Below are positions 17,150 through 26,569 of a stretch of DNA of 64,000 nt, one piece after another; the first letter of the stretch is position 1; each line of letters starts with the position of its first letter. The stretch comes from Sphingobacterium alkalisoli (GTDB taxonomy: Bacteria > Bacteroidota > Bacteroidia > Sphingobacteriales > Sphingobacteriaceae). Under the pieces are notes generated by a model that saw only the letters and a program-made list of their open reading frames with translations, had not been told where the DNA came from and searched no databases. The stretch covers positions 62,001 to 126,000 of the forward strand of contig NZ_SUKA01000007.1 in the NCBI RefSeq assembly GCF_005049105.1. Direction: 5' to 3'. Both the position numbers and the translations under genes were made by a program.

Positions 17150-18610
17150 ATGAAAAAATATTTTTGGATTATCGGAATTTTAATAATAATTGTATTTCTA
17201 TCTATTCCAATTTTTCACATTTTAAAAACCAAATGGAATGAAAGGGAAATAAGTATCGAAATACCAAAAGGTTATACAAATGATGCAAGTCAACTGAACT
17301 TAACCAAAATTGATACCATTATCCAAGTTCCGACCGACAAAAAAGAGATTGAAATTCAACTCAAAAAAGCGTTCAAATATGCAAAAGAAAATAATCTAAA
17401 AATTTCTATTGCTGGTGCAAGACACAGTATGGGTGGACACACTATTTATCCAAACGGAATGGTGTTGAATATGCTTCCTTACAAGCAGATGGAACTTGAC
17501 ACCATAAACAATATTTTAACCATTGGTTCTGGTGCTTTGTGGGAAGATGCTTTAAAGTATTTAAACAAATATGGAAAATCAATTTCCATAATGCAAGCAT
17601 TCAGTTCATTTTCAATAGGCGGTTCAATAAGTGTAAACGGACACGGTTGGCAAAAAGATTTACCACCAATTTCATCAAGTGTAATTTCTTTCACTTTAAT
17701 GAAAGGAAATGGCGAAATTATCACTTGTAGCAGACAAGAAAATCAAGAACTTTTCAAATTAGTAATTGGAGGCTATGGATTATTTGGCGTTGTTTTAGAC
17801 ATAAAATTAAAAGTTGTAGAAAACGAAGCCTTGCAATACAAATACATTCGTTTAAGTCCTGACAATTACGTAAAATATTACAAAAAATACATTTCAGAAA
17901 ATCCAAATGTAAATCTCGTATTTGGTAGATTACGGATTTCAAACAAACATTTTTTAGAAGAAGCAACATTAAATTTCTTTGAAAAAGTTGACGCAGCTAT
18001 ACCTATTTTACAAAATGGGAAAAGCACCGAAACACAAAGGTTGGTGTTTCGAGGAAGTGTGAACAGCGAATATGGAAAACGTCTTCGTTGGGATTTGGAA
18101 ACAGGAATGAATAAAGTTTTTAAAAACGAAATTTATTCAAGAAATGAACTTTTAAGCGACCACGTTTCACTAATTGAAAATAAAGACACTTCTTCAACCG
18201 ACTTACTTCAAGAATATTTTATTCCTGAAAGGAATTTTAATCAATTCATTTCGGATATGAAACCAATTTTGAGAAACTCAAAAATAGACTTGCTAAACAT
18301 AACCATTCGTGGCGTTCATCAAGACAATGACAGTTATTTGAACTACGCAAGAGAAAATGTATTTGGTTTTGTAATCTTGTTCAACCAAAAGAAAACATAC
18401 AAACAAGAAGCAGAAATGAAAAAATTGACAAGCCAACTTGTAGAAGTCGCACTAAAAAACGAAGGAACATTTTATTTGCCTTATCGTTTACACATTGACA
18501 AAGACAAAATGAGAAAATCTTATCCAAACGCCGACACGTTTTTTCAATTAAAACTGAAATACGATCCGACCGAATTGTTCAATAATAAGTTTTATGAACA
18601 CTACAAATAA
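17150..18610 (+). CDS. FAD-dependent oxidoreductase of the PCMH/VAO type, membrane-anchored
   Basis: A 486-residue protein with an N-terminal hydrophobic segment (residues 5-25) followed directly by an FAD-binding PCMH domain. SIAGARHSMGGHTIYPNG, LTIGSGALWEDALKYL and FSIGGSISVNGHG are the FAD pyrophosphate-binding motifs of FAD_binding_4; the His at GARHS is the type often used for covalent flavin linkage, although this is not certain here. The C-terminal half resembles aldonolactone-oxidase-like enzymes (KYDPTELFNNKFYEHY at the end). The substrate may be a sugar lactone or alcohol but is not predictable. The gene is visibly AT-richer than its neighbours and may have been acquired. Confidence 0.8.
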   Translation: MKKYFWIIGILIIIVFLSIPIFHILKTKWNEREISIEIPKGYTNDASQLNLTKIDTIIQVPTDKKEIEIQLKKAFKYAKENNLKISIAGARHSMGGHTIYPNGMVLNMLPYKQMELDTINNILTIGSGALWEDALKYLNKYGKSISIMQAFSSFSIGGSISVNGHGWQKDLPPISSSVISFTLMKGNGEIITCSRQENQELFKLVIGGYGLFGVVLDIKLKVVENEALQYKYIRLSPDNYVKYYKKYISENPNVNLVFGRLRISNKHFLEEATLNFFEKVDAAIPILQNGKSTETQRLVFRGSVNSEYGKRLRWDLETGMNKVFKNEIYSRNELLSDHVSLIENKDTSSTDLLQEYFIPERNFNQFISDMKPILRNSKIDLLNITIRGVHQDNDSYLNYARENVFGFVILFNQKKTYKQEAEMKKLTSQLVEVALKNEGTFYLPYRLHIDKDKMRKSYPNADTFFQLKLKYDPTELFNNKFYEHYK

Positions 18611-18823
18611 AAACAGCCACTAACATCGGGCGACTTCTACCTCTCTCCCAAAAATAGTAAACATATTTCTCAATTGCCACTTTATAGAGACTTTCACTTT
18701 CGTCTTTAATTCGTGTTTTATTTGTTAGCAAACCTCGAAACTTCTTATATATAAAAAAATTGAAAGGTATGTCGTAGTGGATACGTGGTTGTCATTCTAA
18801 TTGTACTCTGTTCCGGCCAAATC

Positions 18824-19558
18824 TTATATATTACTTTTCATGAAAATTTGTGTTTCCCACAACCTTAAGAAGTCATCTCGATAGACATCGCCTAATGGTA
18901 TCGCTTGATCATCAACGAAGATCGTATGAGTATCAAATCTATCGATATACGAGATATTAACGATGTATGATTTGCTGACCCTGATAAATTGAGAAGAAGG
19001 CAACTTTTTATGAATTGTTTTAAGATTCATGGCCGTCAGTATTTTTTGCTCCTTTACATAGATAACAACATAATCCTTCAAACCTTCGATAAATTTGATA
19101 TGTTTAAGTACCACTTTTTTGAATTGTCGCTCTGCTCTAACGAGAAGGAAATCCTGAAGGTCGTCGCTATCTCCACAACTGGAGTTTATGTCACGAACTC
19201 CGCTCCCTCCTCGATACTGTTTTACTTTAGCGATAGCTTTTTCCAATCGACCCTGATCGATTGGCTTGAGGAGATAATCCAATGCATCAACGTTGTAACT
19301 TTCCAGCGCGTATTGCGGATAAGCGGTTGTAAATATGATACTTGTGTGGAAGGGAATACGGGTTGCAAAACTTAACCCATTTACTTTAGGCATTTGAATA
19401 TCCAAAAAAATGATATCGGTTTGTCTTGTTTCCAAAAATTCACCAGCATAAAACGCATTAGAATATAGGCCTATAATTTCGAGGTCGGAACAGGTTTCGA
19501 TAAGATACTGGAGTTCTTCCCTAGCAAGAGGTTCGTCATCTACGATGATACAAGTCAT
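18824..19558 (-). CDS. LytTR-type response regulator
   Basis: A 244-residue transcription regulator. The receiver domain (1-120) has the acidic pair DDEP near the N-terminus, the phospho-acceptor Asp in IIFLDIQMP, a Thr in IIFTTAYP and the Lys of LLKPID. The C-terminal LytTR DNA-binding domain (about 140-240) shows FIRVSKSYIVNISYID and the closing IPLGDVYRDDFL. Its start overlaps the stop of the kinase gene by 4 nt, so the two are translated as a pair. Targets are unknown; LytTR regulators usually bind short direct repeats near promoters. Confidence 0.93.
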   Translation of the reverse strand: MTCIIVDDEPLAREELQYLIETCSDLEIIGLYSNAFYAGEFLETRQTDIIFLDIQMPKVNGLSFATRIPFHTSIIFTTAYPQYALESYNVDALDYLLKPIDQGRLEKAIAKVKQYRGGSGVRDINSSCGDSDDLQDFLLVRAERQFKKVVLKHIKFIEGLKDYVVIYVKEQKILTAMNLKTIHKKLPSSQFIRVSKSYIVNISYIDRFDTHTIFVDDQAIPLGDVYRDDFLRLWETQIFMKSNI

Positions 19559-20625
19559 AATGGAACACTTAAGTTTATACTATATTCGTTTGTCGTTTGG
19601 GATATATTTAATGTGTATCGGTTCTTATAAAGCAATTCTAATCTGCGACGGATGTTAAACAGACCTAGGCCACTCTCCTCCTTTGTTACGCTAACATCGA
19701 GCGCACGAGAATTTCGACAAATAAACGTTGCTGCTTGCTTAGATACAATAAAATGCACAGCGATGAAAGACGGGTTGCTGTAGGGATCCGAACTGTGTTT
19801 AATCGCATTTTCGACAAATGTAGTAAAGAGGTTTGGAGGTAAAAACAGACCTTCGATGTTTATCTCTTCCTGTCCTGTGTCTATATCGATACTAACCTTA
19901 AAATTGTCTCTTCTAATCTTTTCTAAGTTTAGGAAATTGGAAATAAACTCTACCTCAGAAGCAAGAGAGACATTTTCGTCGTTCTTTCCATACACTTGAT
20001 ATCTCAAAAAATCAGAAAGTCTCATGATTACCTGCCCCGCCAATATGGGGTTTTTACGCGTCAAAGTCTTTACGTTGTTCAGCATATTAAACAAAAAATG
20101 GGGGTTGATTTGATCTTTCAATGCAGTGAGTTCAAGTTTGAGAGAAAGTTGATTGAGTTCCGCTATTCGTACTGAGTCAGTGGCCCATCGCTGAAATAGC
20201 TTTATAGATGTACTTGTTGAAATGAGTAGAATAGTTATATAAACACCTTCAACTAGATTCGGCCAACTAATAGGTCTACTTGGCACGCCAAAGGCCGACA
20301 AATAAAAATTCAAGGATGCTCTAATAAAAATTAAGGCTAGAAAATCCAGTAAACATAAAATAAACAGATACAGGATATACTTCCCTTTCATAAGATAGAT
20401 AGGGACCAATAGATACATGTTAACATAAAACATCAATATTAAAAATGAATAGATAACAACCAAAATGGGTATATGATGCTGCCCATCATACGCAGTGAAG
20501 CTCCTATTATAGAGAAAAAAAAGGAAAAGGAATAGAAACAAAAAATGTCGAAAGAGCCTATATTTCTTCTCCGTCAAGAAAAGCATCAACGGTTTGTTTT
20601 GAAAATTGGTAAGATTATTGTCCAT
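19555..20625 (-). CDS. LytS/YehU-type sensor histidine kinase
   Basis: A 356-residue membrane kinase with about four transmembrane helices between residues 25 and 145 and a His_kinase domain beginning LKDQINPHFLFNMLNNVKTL; the phospho-accepting His is residue 176. A degenerate HATPase domain with FVENAIKHS and GLGLFNIRRRLELLY follows. I use the ATG at 20625 because AAGGAT lies about 8 nt upstream, whereas the TTG at 20658 sits inside a candidate -7 promoter box. It partners with the LytTR regulator whose gene overlaps by 4 nt. The sensed signal is unknown; the sensor is mostly membrane-embedded. Confidence 0.93.
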   Translation of the reverse strand: MDNNLTNFQNKPLMLFLTEKKYRLFRHFLFLFLFLFFLYNRSFTAYDGQHHIPILVVIYSFLILMFYVNMYLLVPIYLMKGKYILYLFILCLLDFLALIFIRASLNFYLSAFGVPSRPISWPNLVEGVYITILLISTSTSIKLFQRWATDSVRIAELNQLSLKLELTALKDQINPHFLFNMLNNVKTLTRKNPILAGQVIMRLSDFLRYQVYGKNDENVSLASEVEFISNFLNLEKIRRDNFKVSIDIDTGQEEINIEGLFLPPNLFTTFVENAIKHSSDPYSNPSFIAVHFIVSKQAATFICRNSRALDVSVTKEESGLGLFNIRRRLELLYKNRYTLNISQTTNEYSINLSVPL

Positions 20626-20655
20626 ATATCTATCCTTAAATATCACATTTACCTG

Positions 20656-20663
20656 CAAAGATA
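20656..20663 (-). promoter_or_regulatory. Candidate -7 promoter element of the LytS/LytTR operon
   Basis: Read on the minus strand the sequence is TATCTTTG, matching the Bacteroidota -7 consensus TAnnTTTG, about 30 nt before the chosen ATG. No TTG-type -33 element is seen at the usual distance, so the call is tentative. Confidence 0.4.
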
Positions 20664-20863
20664 AAGTATGCCATTTCCTTTTTTTTGGATTTTATACGAA
20701 ACATCCAAATTTATCTACAAGATATCCGTTAATATAATTTTGTAGCTATTTGGTATAAAAGAAAAAAGCTTCATACTGTAACTGTCTATCTTCGTGTACA
20801 ACATGCAGTTTTCTGCATCGGGCTCCGAGGTTATCATTAGAAATTAAACAAATAGAAGTTTTT

Positions 20864-21103
20864 ATGAACGGTATAGAAGAAGGAATGGATATCATCATCG
20901 AAGTATTTAAAACTAACGTAGATAATCACGAAGATGCTCACCAAATCATAGACGCGCTAAGCAAACTGTTGAATTCGATCCGGGTGACGATCGATTTGGA
21001 GGATTGCGACTGTGTGCTACGGGTAGAAGGTAAAGCTTTCGCAGCAGAGGAAGTTATAACTGTTTTACACCTTCACGGATTCGATTGCGAACTATTGATT
21101 TAA
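20864..21103 (+). CDS. Conserved small hypothetical protein, 79 aa
   Basis: A 79-residue soluble protein with a beta-alpha-beta-beta-alpha-beta pattern (IIIEVFKTNV, ALSKLLNSIRVTIDLEDCDC, VLRVEGKAFAAEEVITVLHL, GFDCELLI), i.e. a ferredoxin-like fold similar in size to heavy-metal-associated domains but without the CxxC metal motif. Similar small proteins are common in Bacteroidota; their function is not known to me. A TAATTTTG element at 20735-20742 fits a -7 box but is 120 nt upstream of the start. Confidence 0.65.
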   Translation: MNGIEEGMDIIIEVFKTNVDNHEDAHQIIDALSKLLNSIRVTIDLEDCDCVLRVEGKAFAAEEVITVLHLHGFDCELLI

Positions 21104-21359
21104 TCTCAGCGCACGCTCTTTAGTGCAGGGCGATTCCAAGGTTACGAAAGAGGTAATCTCCCATTCACGGTGGTCGCCCGCGAACCTTTATCTATCATTT
21201 AAGTCAGTTATGTAACATCGATTTTTTAACTTGCAATTTATATCGAACATTAATTGTAAAAATTCACTTTACAAGTTACCAAATTTTCCGGTAAATGGTG
21301 CCAGACATTCCCAAGCTAAGCAACAACAGAAGTTTCTTCGGACATTGTTTAAAGTATTC

Positions 21360-22328
21360 TTAGAATAGATTATATGAAAGGCCAAAATTAAAATACATGG
21401 AACCATTGCGCTTCGTAATCAGTGTATAATCTGAGGATTTAACATTTCTTTCTATTAGCCGCGCATTTATCGGATTCGAAATACCTCCACGAAAAAGGAG
21501 ATACAAATTTCCAAAAAAGCGGTGTTCATATGTTAAGCCACTTCGAATAGAAGCTTCGTTGAATTCATATATGCCGTCAAGTTTGTCCGTACCGAGAGTC
21601 ACATAGTTTCTGTCTGCAAATATTTCGCTACCCATAAATAGTAAACCATTTACAGATATTCTTCTTTCTAAAAATATTTTTTGAGGAAAAAGTAGCTCGA
21701 ATGTCCACGGAGAGCCATTGACATGTCTTTCATAGGCTACCATAGGCAACGCTGGGACGCGTGAAGATCTGTCAATAATGCCTATTAGGCCGATGGAGAA
21801 GTTTTCCGTTGGTGAACGCTTTAAAATCATCGTTGACGTTATCATTCCCCGTATGCGACGCATGTCAAGGTGATCGCCATCTCCTGTCAATGATCCGGTA
21901 AATACAGTCGGATTATTGAAAAGACTAGAGATATACATCGTGTTTAATGATCCGGACCAATATTTCAAATCAATATCATTATTTATAGATGTCCCATTTA
22001 AAGGCGTAATGCTCATATCCCCTGTTGTCTGACTATAGTATCCTGATATTGTTGCGATAAATTTTCTATTTATCGCCATAACAGGTAGGTTTACGGCTAT
22101 TTTCGCACGTTGCAATTCATTCACTTCCCCTTTTACATCAGTTGAAAAATCTTTCGTATTAAAATTACTACTATTAAAAGACTCAATCTGAAGACCGACA
22201 GTTCGCGTGTTGGGAAATCGCTCAATAATTTGTCTGACCTTCTTCATTCTAACGGTGTCCCTCGTTTGGGTATAACCAAGATAGTTGATTGAAAGAAGAA
22301 GAATAAGCAGACGGAAACGTGCAATCAT
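21360..22328 (-). CDS. DUF6268-like outer-membrane beta-barrel protein
   Basis: A 322-residue protein with a signal peptide (cleavage near GYTQ, residue about 21). The rest is a succession of amphipathic strands (VGLQIESFNSSNF, FIATISGYYSQTTGDM, SMYFNFGLSYNLF) with a terminal phenylalanine, typical of small outer-membrane barrels; I assign it to the DUF6268 family from general resemblance. It is monocistronic by position. Ligand or role is unknown. Confidence 0.6.
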   Translation of the reverse strand: MIARFRLLILLLSINYLGYTQTRDTVRMKKVRQIIERFPNTRTVGLQIESFNSSNFNTKDFSTDVKGEVNELQRAKIAVNLPVMAINRKFIATISGYYSQTTGDMSITPLNGTSINNDIDLKYWSGSLNTMYISSLFNNPTVFTGSLTGDGDHLDMRRIRGMITSTMILKRSPTENFSIGLIGIIDRSSRVPALPMVAYERHVNGSPWTFELLFPQKIFLERRISVNGLLFMGSEIFADRNYVTLGTDKLDGIYEFNEASIRSGLTYEHRFFGNLYLLFRGGISNPINARLIERNVKSSDYTLITKRNGSMYFNFGLSYNLF

Positions 22329-22591
22329 TTTACTTTTTTATTTGATGAAGCACAAAATAATATAAGAATAACGTCGCTTTTTTTGATTTTAGACGAAGCA
22401 GGGTAACTATTATACCAATCGTGTTAAATGGGAACAATCGTGGGAGGGGTACTAACCAAACCATTGCCCTATCTATTTTTTATAGCAGGTACATCATCTA
22501 TTAGGATTTAGGGAGAAAGTGCATTTAAAGCTTATATTCCACTGCCATACTGACTGATGTTGACCCTCTTGATCTGCATCGTTATATAAAT

Positions 22592-25072
22592 TTACTTAAT
22601 TTTCAATTTCTTTAAACGTTCTTTTGCTGAAGGAATGACATCATCATCATCTTCATAATTATTAATCACACTTTCCAATGTACTCTTTGCCTGGAGACTA
22701 TTGCCTTTGACAGCATAGGTATCTGCAAGCAGGAGGAAGCTCTTGGCCACCCAGTAATCATGCGCCCCCATATTATTGATCACATCAAAGGCTGTTTCCT
22801 GTGCTTTGTCGTATTCCTTGTTTTTATACTGCAGTTGCCCGGTGCGGTACCGTGCCTCTGCGCCGACTGCCGTTTGACTCTTGAGCGCCGCCAGATTGAG
22901 TTCCTTCGTGGCTGAAGACACATTGCCTTCCTGCAGCATGGCTCGCGCACTGTACAAGTGGGCTTTGGCGATGTCTTCTTCTGATGACCGGTTGTAATTC
23001 TTTATCAACGTCGCATACTTGGCCACCTGCTCCAAGTCACCGATTTGGAAATAGCAAATCATCAGGTTAGTTACCGCGTAGTTATAGTTTTCTTTAAATT
23101 CTGAATTAAGCTCTAGTTTTTTGAGATGCACGATGGCCTCGTTGTATTTCTCCAACTCTAGATATAACGCAGCTACCGTTAGCAAGGTGCTCTCAGTATA
23201 CTTGCTTGTCCAGTCGTTCAGGATAATGTTCAAGTCGTGTAGCGCTTCTTTTGGGTGTCCGGTCCGGTATAAACTCACCCCGCGGATATAACGGGCATGT
23301 TTTTCCTTTATGGGTTTCGGAAATTTATCAAAGTATGCATTGATCGCTTCCACAGCCCCTTCATATGACCCCTTGTTAAATAAAGAGTAGGCTACCTGGA
23401 AAGTGAAGTTATCCTGATCTGCCGCACTCAGATCACTGACATCGGTATTGGTCGCGTAATGAATATAACCGGAAGCATCTCCTTGATCCAGGTAAATATT
23501 TTCAATGGAACGCAATGCTTGTCGTGCTTCATCTGTTGTAGCATGTTGCTCCACCACCTTCCGGAAGGAAGCCTTCGCTTCTTCGGTCTCACCTTTATTG
23601 TACTGGACAAGCCCGATGGTCATCAACGCCCGAGGTACATAGCTGCTTCGGGGGTATTTTTTAACCATCTTCTGTAGCCCTTCGATGGCGGTATCGTAAT
23701 CTTCCATTGTGAAATACGTGTACGGGACCTCAAAGGCCACGTCATCTGCATAGTTCGAACCGGGGAATTGCTCCACAACAGATCGCAGCGTGCTGATCTT
23801 GGTTTCATTGTCGCCCTGCAATCCATACATAATACCTCGCTGAAACAACGCGTAGTCTTGATTAGAAGCTTTACTGTTAATCAACTGATCAAAGTATCGG
23901 TTGGCCCGGCCATAATTGCGCAAGGACAAATACGAGTCACCTAAACGTGCGATCACGTCATGCCGTACACTTTCCTCTATCGAACTTCCATCGGTAGCCA
24001 AAAAGCGTTCAAAATAATCAGCAGCCACGCTAAAGCTGTTGTTGCGAAAAGCTGCATAAGCCAGGCCATAGTGCGCATAACTGTATACATCGGTATTTCT
24101 TGCAGCGGGCATCAGGAGGAATCGGGAAAAGCTTTCTACCGCCTCCTTGTATTTGCGTACTTCATACATCGCCTCCGCTTTCCAATACGTGGCCAACGCT
24201 GCCATTTCTGGATCGATCGGGAATTTTTCAGATCTCATAAACATGGATATGCTATTTTCGAAAGCACGCTCATTATAAAACTCCAACGCACGGTAATACG
24301 TTGCTTTTTGATAGGTTACATCGGCCTCGCGGCTCCTTTTCTTTAACGATTCCAGCATACTTACTCCCGCGTGAAAATTACTCGTACCCAACAAGACATC
24401 TATGGATAATGTTTCCGCACTCTCCGGTTTCTTGCCATCACGATTAATATCCACATGTTTCTTGGCAATATAGTCTTGAAGTATTTCTAGGCCAACTTGG
24501 GCGGAGTCCAATTCATATAAGACTTTGGCGTAGTTATACAACGCAATTATTTTCAATTCCGGATCGAGATCCATTTTCGTCGCTTTGAGAAAAGCATTTC
24601 GGGCACGCTGTTTATCGTTGGTCTCTATAGCGATATTGCCCAAAGTAATTATAGCGCCCTGATAATAGGCATCCGATTTTTCCAAACTCTCCAAAATAGA
24701 GGTCGCTCTTGGATACTCCCCTGCACGGTAAGCTAGATAACTAATTCGGTAATTGTCGATATTGTCGCGTGAAGCATTGGGATTCCGTTTAAGAAGTTCA
24801 TCATTGTAGGCTTGTTTGAAACCATTTATTGAAAAATATGTAGCAGCGGCAACCTGCTGTAGCTCATTCTCGATCGCTTCTCTGTTAATACGCATATCCG
24901 GACTCCGACGGGCCTTTACGGCATCGGCCAGTATCGGCCGGTAATCACGTACGACATCAATGGAATCCACAACTTGAGTTTCCTGTGCATACCCCATAAT
25001 TAGCAAAGCTGAAAAGACCCCGGTAAGCAGGTATTTCAGGTAGTTATAGCCGGTGCTTTCTTTCAATATCAT
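22592..25072 (-). CDS. Large periplasmic/outer-membrane TPR protein with a DYxPxLADAVK N-terminus
   Basis: An 826-residue exported protein, signal peptide at about 12-30 (ending GYAQ). About 18-20 tetratricopeptide-like helical pairs run from residue 90 to the end (YRAGEYPRATSILESLE, YKEAVESFSRFL, YDTAIEGLQKMVKKYP, YNKGETEEAKASFRKVVEQH), the usual layout of long Bacteroidota TPR proteins. The mature N-terminus reads VVRDYRPILADAVKARRSPD, which I know from the start of adjacent outer-membrane barrel proteins and not from the TPR family, so the gene may be a fusion. TPR proteins of this type probably scaffold envelope complexes. No barrel gene is next to it here. Confidence 0.8.
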   Translation of the reverse strand: MILKESTGYNYLKYLLTGVFSALLIMGYAQETQVVDSIDVVRDYRPILADAVKARRSPDMRINREAIENELQQVAAATYFSINGFKQAYNDELLKRNPNASRDNIDNYRISYLAYRAGEYPRATSILESLEKSDAYYQGAIITLGNIAIETNDKQRARNAFLKATKMDLDPELKIIALYNYAKVLYELDSAQVGLEILQDYIAKKHVDINRDGKKPESAETLSIDVLLGTSNFHAGVSMLESLKKRSREADVTYQKATYYRALEFYNERAFENSISMFMRSEKFPIDPEMAALATYWKAEAMYEVRKYKEAVESFSRFLLMPAARNTDVYSYAHYGLAYAAFRNNSFSVAADYFERFLATDGSSIEESVRHDVIARLGDSYLSLRNYGRANRYFDQLINSKASNQDYALFQRGIMYGLQGDNETKISTLRSVVEQFPGSNYADDVAFEVPYTYFTMEDYDTAIEGLQKMVKKYPRSSYVPRALMTIGLVQYNKGETEEAKASFRKVVEQHATTDEARQALRSIENIYLDQGDASGYIHYATNTDVSDLSAADQDNFTFQVAYSLFNKGSYEGAVEAINAYFDKFPKPIKEKHARYIRGVSLYRTGHPKEALHDLNIILNDWTSKYTESTLLTVAALYLELEKYNEAIVHLKKLELNSEFKENYNYAVTNLMICYFQIGDLEQVAKYATLIKNYNRSSEEDIAKAHLYSARAMLQEGNVSSATKELNLAALKSQTAVGAEARYRTGQLQYKNKEYDKAQETAFDVINNMGAHDYWVAKSFLLLADTYAVKGNSLQAKSTLESVINNYEDDDDVIPSAKERLKKLKIK

Positions 25073-25633
25073 TGCTCGTCTCTATTTCTAAATTTATCCA
25101 AAACGTTCCTTCGCCGAAGAGATAATATTGTAATCTTCTCCTAAATAGCTATAGTCAAAACTAAAGAATTCCGTTCAATTATGTGAATAGTGAGCAAAAA
25201 TGGATCCTAAAAACCTGAGTTCGATTATTAAGCTGCGATTTGGGCAGTTTTTATTGTTTGACACCTTATTGCGACGAGCGAACAACACGGTCTTCAGTTT
25301 CATTTTTATAGCTTAAGTACAACTACGTTACGCAATTGTGAATCGCGAATCATTCTGTATATCCGAATTGCGTAAAAGGGTCTTTAACACCGGGTAAAAT
25401 TTCAATTTCTTGATTCTTTTAGCTGCTTTAATTTTTCACTAATCAACTTTATACGATGCCGGGAATGTCGTTTGTCAGGCGGAATGCAGGTTCATGTCGT
25501 TGTATCTAGTTACAACATCTAACTGTTTGATTTTTATCGTAGCAATAAAGATATCATTTTCTTACATAGCTGTTGAAGATTTATGGAAATGATCTTATAA
25601 ATTCATCTTAATAAAAAGCTAATCAAGAACAGG
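25073..25633. other. 561-nt intergenic region with a long-loop inverted repeat
   Basis: No gene supported on either strand. The main structure is a perfect 10-bp inverted repeat with a 28-nt loop at 25328-25375, listed separately. The left part is the leader of the TPR gene and the right part the AT-rich leader of the esterase gene. Confidence 0.4.
25328..25375. repeat. Inverted repeat TTACGCAATT / AATTGCGTAA
   Basis: Two perfectly complementary 10-nt arms at 25328-25337 and 25366-25375 enclose 28 nt. There is no T-run on either side, so it is not a Rho-independent terminator; the wide loop favours a protein-binding dyad or recombination site. Confidence 0.6.
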
Positions 25634-26569
25634 ATGAACTTAGGATATTATATTTTCGCATTATTAATATTAATAATTATCGATGTCAAAGCCCAGAACA
25701 GTAAATCCTATGACAATTCTTTCAACGAAATTGAGCTTACGGATCGAGCTGATGTTGATCAGTTTTCTTTCATTTCAAATTACCTTAAGGACATAAGCCA
25801 TGTAGGATTAGGGGAAGCCTCTCATGGAACACAAGAATTCTATATAGCAAAAAGTATATTAATTAAATATCTTGTTAATAACTTAAATTTTAAAATTATT
25901 GCTTTTGAGATGGACGAACATGTAGCAAAAGACCTTAATAATTTTGTGATTGGTGGAGTTGCCGACATCAGTACTACGTTGAAAAACTATGGTTTATACA
26001 ACTCTATTGAACTAAAAGAATTACTCGAATGGGTTAAAACCTATAACTCAAAACAAATTCAAGATAAATCCAAAGTAAATATTATTGGCTTTGATAGCAA
26101 AGAATTTTGGCCTCGCCCGTTTGAGAGGGACAGTCTAATGGCAGACAATTTATTGCAAAAATCGCCAAAGCAAAAGTGTATCATATGGGCCCATAATTCA
26201 CACTTAATCAAAAGTAATACGTGGGATGTAACGAATTCGAAGGTGAAAGCCATGGGAAATTACCTTTCAAATAATCTTAATGAAAAATATTATTTCATAG
26301 CCCTCGACACAAAAAAAGGGTCATTCAATGTGATAGAAGGGGGTGATCTAAAAGAGTATAGTTTCGAAATTAATAAAAAGTCACTGCACGAGGAACTCTC
26401 TAATTTCTTTGTAGGGTTCGAGAATTATAATCTAACCAATATTTATGATTTAACCCACATAAATTCTAATTGGCAGGGTCCTCCACAAACGACACCTTCT
26501 AAATTGGGGGTAGATTTTGATGCTCTAATATTTGTAAATAAAACTTCAGCCGCTAAACCAATTGAATAA
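25634..26569 (+). CDS. Erythromycin esterase-like protein
   Basis: A 311-residue protein with an N-terminal signal peptide (ending VKAQ, residue about 21). Family motifs present are GLGEASHGTQEF (Glu61, His64), IIAFEMDEH, RDSLMADNLL, IIWAHNSHL and a C-terminal DFDALIFVN. These are the residues proposed for the Glu/His-dependent hydrolase centre of the erythromycin esterase family. At about 310 residues it is shorter than the roughly 400 of EreA/EreB-like enzymes, with a compact middle between the EMDEH and RDSLM segments. Many members are not macrolide esterases, so resistance should not be assumed. Monocistronic; AT-rich. Confidence 0.8.
   Translation: MNLGYYIFALLILIIIDVKAQNSKSYDNSFNEIELTDRADVDQFSFISNYLKDISHVGLGEASHGTQEFYIAKSILIKYLVNNLNFKIIAFEMDEHVAKDLNNFVIGGVADISTTLKNYGLYNSIELKELLEWVKTYNSKQIQDKSKVNIIGFDSKEFWPRPFERDSLMADNLLQKSPKQKCIIWAHNSHLIKSNTWDVTNSKVKAMGNYLSNNLNEKYYFIALDTKKGSFNVIEGGDLKEYSFEINKKSLHEELSNFFVGFENYNLTNIYDLTHINSNWQGPPQTTPSKLGVDFDALIFVNKTSAAKPIE

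Noticed and set aside
21104..21359. GC-richer non-coding stretch considered as a structured RNA or tRNA
   Set aside because: No cloverleaf, no TTC-A arm and no riboswitch core could be built by eye.
23960..24346. Plus-strand open frame of 128 codons inside the TPR gene
   Set aside because: Antisense shadow of a helical repeat gene; no start context and no family resemblance.
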